Assembly (NCBI GenBank): GCA_023313575.1
Contig: JAJTTP010000011.1
Span: 1,116,001-1,180,000, forward strand
Direction: 5' to 3'
DNA length: 64,000 bases
From: Eutypella sp. D-1
Lineage: Eukaryota; Ascomycota; Sordariomycetes; Xylariales; Diatrypaceae
A program made the position numbers and the translations under genes. Positions 47,138 to 58,032 of this stretch are shown piece by piece (position 1 is the first letter of the stretch; each line of letters begins with the position of its first letter). The notes under the pieces were generated by a model, which searched no databases, was not told where the DNA came from, and saw nothing but the letters and a program-made list of their open reading frames with translations.

Positions 47138-47891
47138 TGTTGACGATATGTACTGAAGTTCACGGAAAGGTAGAATATCGCAGACCCGGTGTCCGCCTGA
47201 TCAGTCGATCTGGAACCTACTTACCTGGCAAAAGGCATCAGTCTATTCGGTAGGATCGTCACCCCTGCCCACCCATCACGAGTGCTGTCGTAAGTCTTGT
47301 GTCCACGACTGCCTAGGGCAGGGACCCACGCAACCAAAGATAGCATAGTCTCTATTCGCTCGTAGATCCGGGTATTGGCTCCCACGACTCCTTCTAGCCC
47401 GGGCCAATAACAGTAGTTACGCCTAGTATACTAGAAATACTAGAAATACTAGTAAGCCTTCGCTTTGGGTATGGGGATATCTGAAGGGGCTCAGCGGTAA
47501 CAGCCTAGCACGAAGGATAACGTGAATGACTGAAGCTGAAGATGCTGGTCCATTTCTGTGAAGCTCACGTTTGACCATTTGATCGTTAAAACTGGCACCG
47601 ACAGACATGAATCTTAGAAGTCTGAGACCCCGAGAGACGCCAGCGCGAGCTCTCCAGAACCAGAAAGCCCACCAAACAAGCGAAAGACTCAAACATGTCT
47701 TGGAAGAAGCGAGGTCCGCGACGAAAGCCGGGTGTAGGATCACCGATTGAATTTCCTATATTTACCACCTAACCTCCCATCCATTTGGAACCCGAGAGAG
47801 GGAGGAAACGAGCGGTCAATAAGGTCGATCTACACCCTCTCTATCTCGACCACTTGTAGACCCAACTATCGCAAGACTACTCCGATCCACG
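47138..47891. promoter_or_regulatory. Divergent promoter region, Zn2Cys6 factor / secreted Cys-rich protein
   Basis: 754 bp between head-to-head genes. It includes ACTAGAAATACTAGAAATACTAG (47430-47452), a near-palindromic repeat with three CTAG cores. No TATA box is clear; a CA/CT-rich leader precedes 47892. A minus-strand frame of about 100 codons inside it has no recognisable features. Confidence 0.4.
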
Positions 47892-48630
47892 ATGCGACCA
47901 GCAGCACTGTACCTCAGCCCGCTGCTCCTGTGGGCGGCGGGCGGCGCGCTCGCCCGCAGGGGCTTTTTCCTGTCCACGTGCGTGGAGAAGGCGGCGGCGG
48001 GGTTCTCGACGACGCCGTTCTCGAACTCGTCGTCCGCGACCTACAGCGAGGTCGACTTCTACGAGGAGGCCGAGGACGCGTGCGCGCAGACCGACGAGGC
48101 CGAGGACGGCACCGCGCCGTTCTGCCGCGCACCTGATGACTGGGGCTGGGTCGGCGATCGCATCAAGTTCGCCTGGGAGGGCAGCAAGGCCGATTGGGTG
48201 AGTTTTATTTGCCGTCCTAATATGCAGAGCTGCATGGTGATGACTAATGCCTGAACCCCCACAACGCAGTGCGTAGCGTTCGACACAAACGACACCCCGC
48301 TCTGCGTCAATATCGTGGCTGACGCCCAGGAATATGTACGTGAATACGCACTCTCTTCACTCCCCCCCCCCACCACCCCTTCCTCAAAGTCAACCCTCAA
48401 CTAACAACTCCCTCCCCCACCCCATCGATTAGCCCGACGAACTGGCCGGCACCGGCTCCCTAAGCTGCGGCGAGAGGGTGCTCTGCTACCGGTTCGTGCG
48501 GCAGCGGCTGTGGGAGAGCGAGGCCGACGGCGTCGCATGCCGCAGCGAGTACTTCTGCGTCGTGGCCCGCGATGGCGCTGCCGCTGGTCGGAGCGGCGCG
48601 TTAGGCGGGTGGTCGTCGGACGACCTGTGA
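47892..48630 (+). CDS. Small secreted cysteine-rich protein, three exons
   Basis: Unnamed 189-aa protein. Exons are 47892-48197, 48270-48335 and 48433-48630; introns are 72 bp (GTGAGT to CAG) and 97 bp (GTACGT to TAG), both phase 0. Residues 1-21 form a signal peptide (leucine/alanine core, then ALARR), so it should be exported. The mature chain has nine Cys: C30 near its start, then DAC, PFC, the pair in CVAFDTNDTPLC (exon 2), and LSC, VLC, VAC, YFC in exon 3. It is otherwise acidic, with WGWVGDRIKFAWEGSKADW in the middle. Small size, secretion and even Cys spacing fit an apoplastic or effector-like protein, but nothing shows a target. The 66-bp middle exon is well supported by phase on both sides. 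Confidence 0.8.
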
Positions 48631-49644
48631 GTCGTACTCGGACTCAGACGCAGCCCCTAATGCGAGAAGGGGGGGCACAAGGAAGGAGAGAAAGTCTTGT
48701 TGCTGCCTCCATGCATACTTGGCTTTGTTAGAATTGGCCGATAAGTTTAGTTCAGGGGCGAGAGTACACCGGCATCATGTTTACGATGTTATTCGTAGAA
48801 GTCAATGTTTGATGTTGGAAAGCTCGGGGTAGTTGTCAATGCTACATTCCCGACCAACTCCGGACTATCATTGAATGACACCTCCTCGATCTTATTGTTG
48901 TCGCTATGAACGACGAAATAAAGTGCTGACTTAAGTAATAGGTGGGCCCGAATATAAATCATCATGACGGTGACATATGCACAACGGAATTACCCGTCAT
49001 CTACTTACCGTAGATCCAGGGCCTTGATGATCATCTCTCTATCTATAAATATAACTAGATTATCTCGACCCGCCAGTACAAATTGGACGACTAGAACCTG
49101 GGAAGACCATCTTGAAATCCCCTCGAATCAGGACATGAGGCGCAAAAATGCGCAGGTAATATATTTTCTAAATCCCCTAGGTATGTCTATCCAAATTAGT
49201 TTAATAGGCAAGTATAGTCGACTCGACTCTACCGCACGGAAAGGCAGGTCTCAAGATAGCGAGCTCGAGCAAGGAGTAGAGCAGATGCAAGAGGTTTCGA
49301 TTTTGAACCGCGCATCCGCGCCAAGAATCGTGAAAGCTTAAGCAGACCAATAATAAAAAATGTGCTTAGAAGGGATCCCAGTACCTCGTGACCCAAATAT
49401 ATATGCCGTGTAATTCATGTACCGTGATTGTCGTGAACCATTTACCACTCCACCGCCCGTTGTCCTCTTCATTCCAATCCGTAATGCCACCGCGATCAAT
49501 AACCCGCGTTAAACCCAATGCTTCCCAAGCGCATAGTTAATTTGTATCAGAGACTGTCCTACGCATGGTCTTCGCAATGCGTGCAAAAGATGCCTATTCC
49601 AACCACGCAACCAAAGCTATGAAGTGCCTCACATGTTCCTTATC
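48631..49644. other. Intergenic
   Basis: About 1 kb between convergent genes. One plus-strand frame from ATG 48964 to 49341 (125 codons) is basic and Ser/Arg-rich without motifs; I do not consider it supported as a gene. Confidence 0.4.
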
Positions 49645-52600
49645 TTACATGATAATGCAATCTCGATCCTGTCTTCCACTACTCGATTCCGACGCCGCAC
49701 TACTGGTAGGGGCGACCGACACACCCCCTGGGGCCGGACGCCCCCTCAAAGACGAGTTTGAACCCCGCCCCGGTGGGGGACCTGACCCACCACGACCGAA
49801 GCCTGAACTAGCACTAGCTCTAGGATCCGTCGATGACTGTCCGGGACTGCTCCCGGGATGGCTCGGGTGCCCTGCGGGTGGGACGTACGGCGTGGTCTTC
49901 GAGGCTTGTTCATAACTTGGAGGGGGAGCATCGTCTGTGGCCTCGTGATCTGCGGGCCTATGCGTCGTCGTTGCTCTCGCCGGTGGTGAGGCAGGGGGGA
50001 CGAGGGGCCTTACGTGCTGCTGCGGGGCACCTCTACCTCCCCCCCTGCCGCCGCGCTGGTTAGCTGAAGTGACTCTGGGAGGGGTCGGAGGTGCACCGCC
50101 ACGGCCACCTCCCCTTGGTAAGCCTCCACGACCACCACGGGCAGCCGGCGTGCCCTGGCGACCCTGCTGCTCGATGAACTGCTCCGAGAGCTGAGCTTCG
50201 CGTTGACGGGCAGCTTGTGCTGCGCGGTGGCGCTCGTCTTCTTCCTCCTGAAGTTGGAGAGCTAGTGCTAGGTCGCGATCTTCTTGTTCGAGGTTTGATG
50301 AGACTGCCGTGGTTGGCGACTGTGCGGTTCTAGCTTGCCGGCTGCCGCTGTTGCGTGGATGTCTGTTCTGCACCGTCTGCCATTCACCGCGATTTCCACT
50401 GGTGCTGCCATTGCCTCCTGACCTGTCGTCGTACCACGCATCTGGTGCATTTGACGATGACTGCTGCTGGGGACCGCCGACGGCGCGAAAGTCACCAGAG
50501 AAAAACTCGGCGCGTTCGCCTCTGACGTCCGTGAGCGACTCCCAGACGACTTCGTCATGAGTGTGATATCCTGCATCCGTGACTAGCGTCAAGAGCTCAA
50601 GAGTCCGTGGATGACGATAGAGGGTAGAGAAATGATCATTGCGGAACAAAATTGACACTGAGCCTGGCTTGATGTATTTCGCTATTACGTTTAGACCCCA
50701 GGGAGTCAACTGTGTGGCCGTTGATGACAGCCAAGATCTTATTGTAATTATATCCTGGTAAAGCTGTTGCTCCGGCTCAGTGAGACCGATTGACGAATTG
50801 CTGAGCTTATCTTCCAGCTCTTCCTCCCTGAAGAGCAGACTTTGGACTTCATCGTACGATGAGCCTTGCCGAACGAACGCATCATAAGCCGGATCGTCTT
50901 GTGGTGGGAGCCAGCCGTGTATTAGTGGGACTGAGAAGGTGGCGTAGAGCTTCAGGTCCCGCGTATCCTCAAATGTCCCTGGAATATGAGTTCCGGGAGA
51001 TCTCCGTTGGTGTGCTTCCACATACTCGGGGCTTGGAATAAATCGAGGATTGACATTCATACCAGTTTGGAGGCCCTTAAGAAAATCATAGAGATCTGTC
51101 ATGTCTGGCAAGGGCGCATTGGAATCTGTTCGCCGCGATGACATAAGCTCGTCGAAGACAGCTTCGAGAAGCAGATTGATGCTGATTTGCTCACGTGTCC
51201 GGAGCGTCTCGACCAGATTAGATGCTGCGCTGGCTGGAGAGCTTAGAGTAAGGGCATTCACGAGCGCGACCAAAGGGCAGGGTCCATTGGCGTTCTGCAC
51301 CAAGATAGGTGACTTCCTTGTCTTCTTTATAGCGTCATCGAACCAGTTAATATTCTTGATCTGGTAGGTTTCGGATTTTGCTTGAGGCCGCGACCGCGAA
51401 GCAGAAGCATCGTTAGTCGTTTGCGGCGGTAGAGCTGGCGGCACATCTGGCGACGCATCTGGCGACGCGGCTAGCGACGCGGTTGGTGGTTGGGCTAGCG
51501 GCGCGGCTGGCTGTGCAGCTGGCGGTACAGACGGCGGCGTTGCAGATGGCTGCATTGCAGATGGCTGGTCCTCGGTAGGCGGTGCCGGACTGGCTTGGAC
51601 TTCCGGGGCGGCCGTTTCCGGCTGGTCCTCGTCGGCGTCCGCAAAGTTTTCCCAAGATTCCTGTCTCGTGAGACTCGCCTGCGGCGGGTCTTGTAACGGC
51701 TCATGGTCAATAAGATTCCAACCGTCTGGAGGGCCAGTTTGCTCTTGTTTGGGGACAGCCTCATGCTTCTGGCCTCTCGGGCCGAGCGTCATATCATCCC
51801 AAGCATGCTGGTCGTCGGTGAACTGCGCCTGCTCGGCGGACTTGTCTGGTAAAGGTGGTGGCGGAGGTTTTGCTGGTTCGCCTTCACCCCAATTTGGTGA
51901 ATCCCGGCCGGATGGAAAATGAGACACAGAAGGTGGATTGGAGCTGTAAACGGTGGATGGTGGGGCCACAGGAGCACCCCAGATATTTGTTCCGGAGTCT
52001 TGCTCGGCATCTACCATAGAGGGCAATGGTGACGGAGTCTTGGAGGCTTTACTCTCACCTAAAGCCGGTTGCCAGGGATTTGTACTGGATTCGGTGTCGG
52101 ATATTTGCATGTTTGAGAATGAAGTGGTGGGCGGCGGGGGTGGCGGTTGGGTGGGCTCGGAGGGCATCGGGGGCGCATTCCCTATAGGCTTCCTTTTGAA
52201 GGGATTTGTCTCGGTACGGGCGAGCCCTGGTATTAGGGCTTTTGGCACTTCCTCATGTTTAGCATTTGGCTCAACAGAGGTTCCTTCTAGCTTCTTGTTG
52301 CCATCTTGCCATGGGTTCTCCTCGTTGTGGGCAAAGCTTGAAGAGGATGGTGCTGGCGCGAATCCAGGTCGTAAAGTATCTGGGATATCAGATAACGAGT
52401 TGGATTTGTTGGGTTTGGTGGGCTGGTTTATCTCGGTTTGCGTCTCTTCAGTTTGCTCCTGCGTGCGTTCCTGCGTATGTTCCTGCGTATGTTCCCGTGT
52501 ATGTTCCTGTGTACCCCATATTCGTTCGGCGTCTTCCGGTTCAGAGTCAGTGGACGACCACAACTCTTGTCGAACTCCCATCAAGTTTATGTGAGGGGAA

Positions 52601-52650
52601 TTGGTGCGGTTGGGGACGCCATCGTCGGCGATTACTTTGCGTGTAACCAT
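49645..52650 (-). CDS. MINDY-family deubiquitinase with MIU motif and CaaX terminus
   Basis: Cysteine protease that removes K48-linked ubiquitin chains (role known for the MINDY/FAM63 family; yeast Miy1). A single exon from ATG 52650 (MVTRKVIADDG) gives 1001 aa; the upstream in-frame part lacks an ATG. The first 430 residues are Pro/Ser/Gln/Glu-rich and disordered, with an imperfect EHTQE repeat near 50-70. The catalytic domain starts YQIKNINWFDDA; Q452 and C458 lie in QNANGPCPL and H673 in NDHFSTLYRH, so the active site looks complete. The MIU ubiquitin-binding helix EDRDLALALQLQEEE lies near 790-805. Gly/Arg-rich (RGG-type) repeats follow. The last four residues are CIIM, a CaaX prenylation signal. 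It is larger than animal MINDY-1 because of the long disordered N-terminus. Confidence 0.93.
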   Translation of the reverse strand: MVTRKVIADDGVPNRTNSPHINLMGVRQELWSSTDSEPEDAERIWGTQEHTREHTQEHTQERTQEQTEETQTEINQPTKPNKSNSLSDIPDTLRPGFAPAPSSSSFAHNEENPWQDGNKKLEGTSVEPNAKHEEVPKALIPGLARTETNPFKRKPIGNAPPMPSEPTQPPPPPPTTSFSNMQISDTESSTNPWQPALGESKASKTPSPLPSMVDAEQDSGTNIWGAPVAPPSTVYSSNPPSVSHFPSGRDSPNWGEGEPAKPPPPPLPDKSAEQAQFTDDQHAWDDMTLGPRGQKHEAVPKQEQTGPPDGWNLIDHEPLQDPPQASLTRQESWENFADADEDQPETAAPEVQASPAPPTEDQPSAMQPSATPPSVPPAAQPAAPLAQPPTASLAASPDASPDVPPALPPQTTNDASASRSRPQAKSETYQIKNINWFDDAIKKTRKSPILVQNANGPCPLVALVNALTLSSPASAASNLVETLRTREQISINLLLEAVFDELMSSRRTDSNAPLPDMTDLYDFLKGLQTGMNVNPRFIPSPEYVEAHQRRSPGTHIPGTFEDTRDLKLYATFSVPLIHGWLPPQDDPAYDAFVRQGSSYDEVQSLLFREEELEDKLSNSSIGLTEPEQQLYQDIITIRSWLSSTATQLTPWGLNVIAKYIKPGSVSILFRNDHFSTLYRHPRTLELLTLVTDAGYHTHDEVVWESLTDVRGERAEFFSGDFRAVGGPQQQSSSNAPDAWYDDRSGGNGSTSGNRGEWQTVQNRHPRNSGSRQARTAQSPTTAVSSNLEQEDRDLALALQLQEEEDERHRAAQAARQREAQLSEQFIEQQGRQGTPAARGGRGGLPRGGGRGGAPPTPPRVTSANQRGGRGGGRGAPQQHVRPLVPPASPPARATTTHRPADHEATDDAPPPSYEQASKTTPYVPPAGHPSHPGSSPGQSSTDPRASASSGFGRGGSGPPPGRGSNSSLRGRPAPGGVSVAPTSSAASESSSGRQDRDCIIM

Positions 52651-54485
52651 CGTGGTGTGGTGGTGGGATAACGACCAAGGCAGGCTCGAGGAATCGACCA
52701 ATGACGCTCGTGATGGGTATCAATGGTGGGGGGTGAATGAAGGTGTAGGGACGTTTCGAAGGTTCGGTTTAGAAGATGAGTAATTGACATATGCTTGCAG
52801 ACTTTCCAGCAAACATCCAGCCCATCCCAAAGAAGAGCAGAGGCAAATTGTGGGGTGAAGGTATTTTGGAAAGGCGATAGATGGTCACTGCCAGGAAGCA
52901 CAATGTTGCGTCATGAGAACGGATTCTTCTACTCCGTACTACCTACAGAATGGTAGTGGTAGTACCTACCTAGGTAAGCTGGAGGTAGAGTAGAACAGTC
53001 AAATGGAAGGGATAGGTGGGAAGAGGACGGAGAGGGAAATTCGTACGTAAGTACGTAAGGGATTCGAGTAGGTAAAGGTGGAAGAGTGCTAAAGTGTAAT
53101 GCGGGATGCGCAGGTGGGTGGGCAATTGAGTATTCTTGTAATGTTGTATTAATGCTTGTAAGCAGTACCTACCTACCTAGGTAGGTAGTCTTGGAAGTAA
53201 CTGCTATGTAATAACTGCGAGGTCGACCTTCCAGGCCTCCAAGACTAACCAGGATTCCAGGCTTCCCGATTAGCTGTGGTGGAGTTAGGCTCATCCACCC
53301 ATGTAGCTACCTACATACATGTACTTAGGTACCTGTCCTAGTTGTGGCGGTGCAAAAGACGATTTGTTAATGAGATTGGTGCCTGGTCTTCGAAATTAGC
53401 CACTAGATGTCGTAAGCCATAAACCTAGATGTCTGTCAGTAAAGAGCCGATTACTACACCTTCTTCTAGGTAGGTACGTCGTACCGGCTAAACCAGCAGG
53501 CAGCAAGATTAACCCGTGGACCCTTATGATATCCATGGATGTCCCGCGATGATCTTAGAACCAGCACAGTTCGCATCGTAGCAGTTGGGGCTTGATATAG
53601 GTCGACTGCAATAAGCACACTGACCGACTTAGGTACCTAGGTAGACTAATAGGCAGTCTTTGAATTCAAAATATCCAGAACACAAACCTCTTAAATGTAG
53701 AACACCAGCCACAGTTCTGGTAACTTACACCTCAAGATGCGAATTGGAACTATACCTGTAGTACCCTTAAAACTACCGATCCGAGCTTGCTGGGGAATCC
53801 TAGGTACGCTTATGGGAAGTACTTACCTGACAACCTGATAAGTATAAATATTCCTGTCTTGATCTCAAATGCCCTACTTAGTTTCTGTCGTGATATAGAT
53901 TCTGAGTCTCGGCGTCTTGATTTTAGCTACCTATAGGTTTCCCGAAGTATTCAAATATCGAAAAAAAAAAAAAAAAAAAAAAAGAACATCGCCCTTATCC
54001 TCGTATAACTGGTTTATCTCTTGTAGACCCAACCCGAGCTTTCCAGTGATAGAGATATCTTATGATACCTAGTATACGTCTGGTACCTAAATGCCCACTT
54101 TATGTGCCACATGTGCACTTAAATCCGTGTACCCACTTTGGAGCTTTCCCCACGCCGCAACTTACATACGCTACTTAGGTAGTGTGTGGTACACTGCAAC
54201 GCAACCCTTGTCAAAGACCAAATTCGTTAACATAAACAATAAAGGCTTCCAAGGGTTCCGGCCATTTCAAATCCAGTGATGTCGTAGACTTAGCTCTGGC
54301 CCTAATCCTGTATACACATGCGTTCCAAGAGGCCGATGACATTTACATCCTAAGCAAGTTTAACTCTGGTCGGTATCTTTATCCCATTCGTTTATGTCCC
54401 TTCAGAATTCTCGAGCACATCGTACATCTCGACAATCGCCCTTTTTTTGAAACATCCCATCGCTTTCTCCAAGCCCATCATCATC
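52651..54485. other. Intergenic, motif-rich
   Basis: About 1.8 kb between head-to-head genes. TACCTACCTAGGTAGGTAG-type palindromes occur at 52965-52976, 53166-53190, 53306-53332, 53466-53476 and 53629-53646. A run of 23 A lies at 53961-53983. No gene recognised. Confidence 0.5.
53961..53983 (+). repeat. Poly-A tract (23 A)
   Basis: Uninterrupted A run in intergenic DNA. No retro-element body or target-site duplication was recognised next to it, so a retroposed 3' end is only one possibility. Confidence 0.9.
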
Positions 54486-55412
54486 ATGTCTATCATCCAG
54501 GACTGGCTCCCAGCGAGCCGCGAGAACTATGACACGCTGTTACATTGGTGGCAATTCTACCCGCTCGTAGGTTTAGCCCCTGTGCTCCATCCACATCGCG
54601 CGCGCTGTACACACCATTTCTGACTTCGTGCGCAGATGGGATCGCTTCAGTGGTTTACCTCATGGTACGGCATGGGGAAGACTTCTGTCAACAGCAAACT
54701 CAACATCCCCGGCCGCATCGCCTGGGTCACAATGGAGGTCCCCGGCTTCATGACCCTGCTTTACTACATGAAGACTCTTCCCGCTCAGCACGGCATCACG
54801 GATCTGCCCTGGCAGAACAAGGTGCTGGCTAGCCTTTTCGTTATCCACTACACCTACCGCGCCGTCATCTTTCCCTTCATCCAGCCGTCCATGTCGCCCA
54901 TCCATGCCACCGTATGGGCCAGCGCCATCATGTTCCAGGTCGCCAACGGGTCCGCCATCGGCGGTTGGCTGGCCGCGTACGGCCCCACCACCGAAGAGGC
55001 CTGGCGTTCCCAGTCCTCCACCTTGCAATTTGCCGTCGGCCTGGCGCTCTTCTACGTCGGACTGACCGGAAACTACTTCTCCGACGAGGAGTTGCGGGAG
55101 ATCCGCCGGAACGAGCTGCGCCGCCAGGAGAGGCTCAAGCGAGAAGGCGACCGCAACATCGAGAAGCACTACGAGGTCCCTAACAACGGCCTCTTCCGCT
55201 ACATGCTCTACCCGCACTACTTCATGGAGTGGATCGAGTGGCTCGGCTTCTGGGTCGCCGCCGGCTGGTCCTGCACCCCCGCCCGATGCTTCCTCCTCAA
55301 CGAGTTCTTCGCCATGCTACCTCGTGCCGTCTCCGGCGGCAAGTGGTACAAGGAGAGGTTCGGCGAGGAGAAGGTCAAGGGGAAGTGGGTTATCATTCCC
55401 GGCATCTACTAA
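54486..55412 (+). CDS. Steroid 5-alpha-reductase family membrane oxidoreductase, two exons
   Basis: Member of the 3-oxo-5-alpha-steroid 4-dehydrogenase (Srd5a) family: NADPH-dependent reductases of sterol, polyprenol or fatty acyl double bonds in the ER membrane. Exon 1 (54486-54566) and exon 2 (54636-55412) join in phase 0 through a 69-bp intron (GTAGGT to CAG), giving 285 aa, the usual size. Several membrane helices are visible, including VLASLFVIHYTYRAVIFPF, VWASAIMFQVANGSAIGGWL and LQFAVGLALFYVGLTGNYF. The family's C-terminal domain is clear: HYEVPNNGLFRYMLYPHYFMEWIEWLGFW, then KWYKERFGEE and the closing IIPGIY, a variant of the usual C-terminal I-P-[FY]-[IL]. The exact substrate cannot be told. 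Confidence 0.88.
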
Positions 55413-57152
55413 TCAGCTCTCGGTTACCACCAGCGCTGCTAGGTTCGGTCTCGCGGACTTCCAGCTCCAGCAGCAACGGCGAAACCCTACACACCATGAC
55501 AGGGTTTCCTTCTAGGCTCCGGCCTCTCATAATCGGTCCCGACTAGAATAGGCGATCATAAAAAGTTGGCTTGTTTCCAGATTGTTGCAGTCTACGCGTA
55601 GTTGAGATGTGGTTATTGCAGTCGTCACGCTTCATGAATACTTACGAAAAATACGGTTTCGAGTAACTGCGTTTCGGGCGATGCACCCTATCAACCCTAT
55701 CTTAATGCTTACTAGCTACTCGGGGGCAAATCAATTCTCACATATAGAGTCCTTTGCATAAGTGGTTGTGAGCTCTCCGCCGCTCCAGGGTCGGTGTTTT
55801 CGATTGGTCACAGCGTTTTGGTAGAAAGGGATTACGTGTCTATTTTTGGAAACCTAGGTAGTGATGGCAATAGCCGTAGGCGCGTCCAGATGACATCGCA
55901 ACCTTTTTCTCTGATGTGATGTTCGAAGCTGGCAGCTGCACTCCATGTCACTATCGTAGGCCATATGTTACCAATATGCCGCCCCGTCCCCCCGAATTCC
56001 CTCAAATTCCAGCTTGGTAGAACTCCCCGCATAGCTAGATAATAGTTCTATTCCACCAGTGGGCCTTTTCCTAAGCACAGATAATTTGACTTCTATATGG
56101 TACACGGCAGAGATTGAGCTTCAAGGTTTCTTCCACTGATGCCATCATATAAAAAGCCGACGTCAAGCGTGCAACTGGGACGGACTTCCCAGCTGGAATT
56201 GGCATCTTACCTACGTGTGTGGCTGGATTCATGGCTGCCAAGTGTATGCGCTACTGCAAAAGGCAATGTATTTTCCCCCATCACCATCGCCACCTTGTCG
56301 AACTACGACAAGGAAAACCCGAGGAAATCCGCCCACTCCGGTGAAAATCTTCCAGATGAGAAAAGCAACTGCCTTTTCATCACCAATCTGTCCGCGAGCT
56401 TCACGTGCAACGACCCCTCTTAGGGCCATTCATTGTACCGGGAAAATCTGCGCCGTGAACGTTATGCCACCCGTTGCCACCCACCTTACCACGACGGTAA
56501 AGATAATCTTCTTGGAGCCTGCTTTTGTCGAGTATGACGTACCGTAGATAATTATCTTCTTAGACTCAATTGGCGTACATATTCTGGTTGCCGGCCTAGC
56601 TGGGAGACGGTAGCTTGAAGAGAGATACCAAGATTTTCCTCGAGTTAGAAGAGCAGGAAAAGGGAAAGAACTCGCTTGGTCAAGTTACTTCGCAGCTTGC
56701 ATCAGATGCAGTGGCAACAGAAGATGATAATATGAGATAGGTCCATGATTCTCCTCATCCATGCTATAGCATCATGGTGTCAAAGTTCTTTAGGAATTTC
56801 AGTCAACTTTCTAGTTCTCTGGTGTTCTCCTGAATTGGGCTTTCGGTTATTAGCCCCTTTTGTGGGGCTGGTTTAGAGGTAGCTCGGACTTAGTGCAATG
56901 TAGAAGCAGCAAAGCAATCAAGGTAGATACTATGATAACGGCAAGGATAACGGCAAGGACAATGGACTACTTTATAAGAATTGAACAATATATTCGAAAC
57001 CAGTACCTTCATACTAAGACAGGCATGATTTCCCGAACTAATACATCCATGAATTCCAACAACTGCAACACATAATTCGACAGATACCAAAACACTAAAC
57101 GAGGGAGATTCATCTTATCCCATCTACAGTTGGATGTGATAGAGCAAATGAG
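55413..57152. other. Intergenic
   Basis: About 1.7 kb between convergent genes. Frames up to 110 codons at 56139-56547 show no recognised motif and no splice-linked continuation. Possible 3' untranslated ends occupy both borders. Confidence 0.4.
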
Positions 57153-58032
57153 CTAATAGGCACGCCGATAGCTAGTCCCATAGCGACCAGTTGAGTCGAT
57201 CTCCATCGGGTCCGACCTATAATGGCGCTGCCCTGTTGGATGACTGGAGGTTGAGTCAATAACCATAGGTTTCGGCCCATAATAACGGTCCGGATGCCTA
57301 GAAGGGGCGGTCTCGAAACCCCTCGGCGTCGAGCCGTAATGGGTTCGTTGGACTGGATGTGGGCTGGTGTCGATATCCATTGGGATTGTTGGGTTGGTGC
57401 CCCTTATGAGCCACTCGAACTGGTTGAAGATTCTGGGTTTCTTCAACGAGGGTACTTGTCCACGTTTATTTTCGTCGATGCGCAGTGGTACATATTTGTT
57501 AGCCGTGTGAAGACACAAGTCTTCTATGGTATCTTGAGCACCAGTAATGTTAGTTACATACTTGCCACTGGTCTAGATGGTATGCTTACCAATATCTGTA
57601 GGTAACCGCATCATCCTGACAGCTTCCATATACCTCAAAGCCTCTTTGACCCAAACTCGGCACGTCCACCGTACCTCCCTCTTAGGTAGCTTGCTTCGAT
57701 CCATCAAAGGAATGGCGCTCACAATTCTATGCATGACCGAGGGTGAGGGAGCGTCTGCTATCTTCAAGCAGACAATCATTGATTGGGAGCCTTCCGGATT
57801 TTTGACTGTTCTGGTATCGTAAAAGAGATCTAAAGGAGCCCTGTTCGTATCCGTTGCATGAAACAGGGCTCCTTGCGGGGGCGCATCGCCGGTGGCCCAT
57901 AGTCCCCAATGCTTCTATAAGTCAGATCAGATGCTCAAAATTTCAGAAAAGAAGTAAACTAACATATTTGTACTCGCCATCCACGACGCGGAGAAATTGC
58001 AGGGTGATGTAGAGACTGTGTGCTTGGCTCAT
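57153..58032 (-). CDS. Uncharacterised fungal protein with repeated PMxIDS tail, three exons
   Basis: Exons are 58032-57964, 57914-57590 and 57532-57153; introns are 49 bp (GTTAGT to TAG, with CTGAC branch site) and 57 bp (GTAAGC to AAG, with ACTAAC), phases 0 and 1, giving 257 aa. The N-terminal 130 residues resemble a fungal-only uncharacterised family I cannot name with certainty: HSLYITLQFLRVVDGEYKY, HWGLWATGDAP, GALFHATDTNRAP, IADAPSPSVMHRIVSAIPLMDRS, CRVWVKEALRYMEAV. No catalytic residues are known to me. The last 90 residues carry three imperfect units starting PMDIDTS, PMVIDSTSSHP and PMEIDSTGRYG, separated by Arg/Tyr/His-rich sequence; this tail looks disordered and may vary between strains. 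The gene is divergent from the HNH-like/kinase fusion gene across about 1.3 kb. Confidence 0.75.

Noticed and set aside
48964..49341. Plus-strand frame of 125 codons with ATG
   Set aside because: Basic, low information, no homology recognised, lies in a convergent 3' region.
49833..52671. Several plus-strand frames of 60-213 codons opposite the MINDY gene
   Set aside because: They mirror Pro/Ser/Gly-rich coding sequence on the other strand and show no domain or start context.
53961..53983. Poly-A run as the 3' end of a LINE/SINE insertion
   Set aside because: No reverse transcriptase remains, promoter boxes or target-site duplications were seen next to it.
54660..55217. Minus-strand frame of 185 codons opposite the 5-alpha-reductase gene
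   Set aside because: The forward frame carries the family's C-terminal domain; the reverse frame has no recognisable features.
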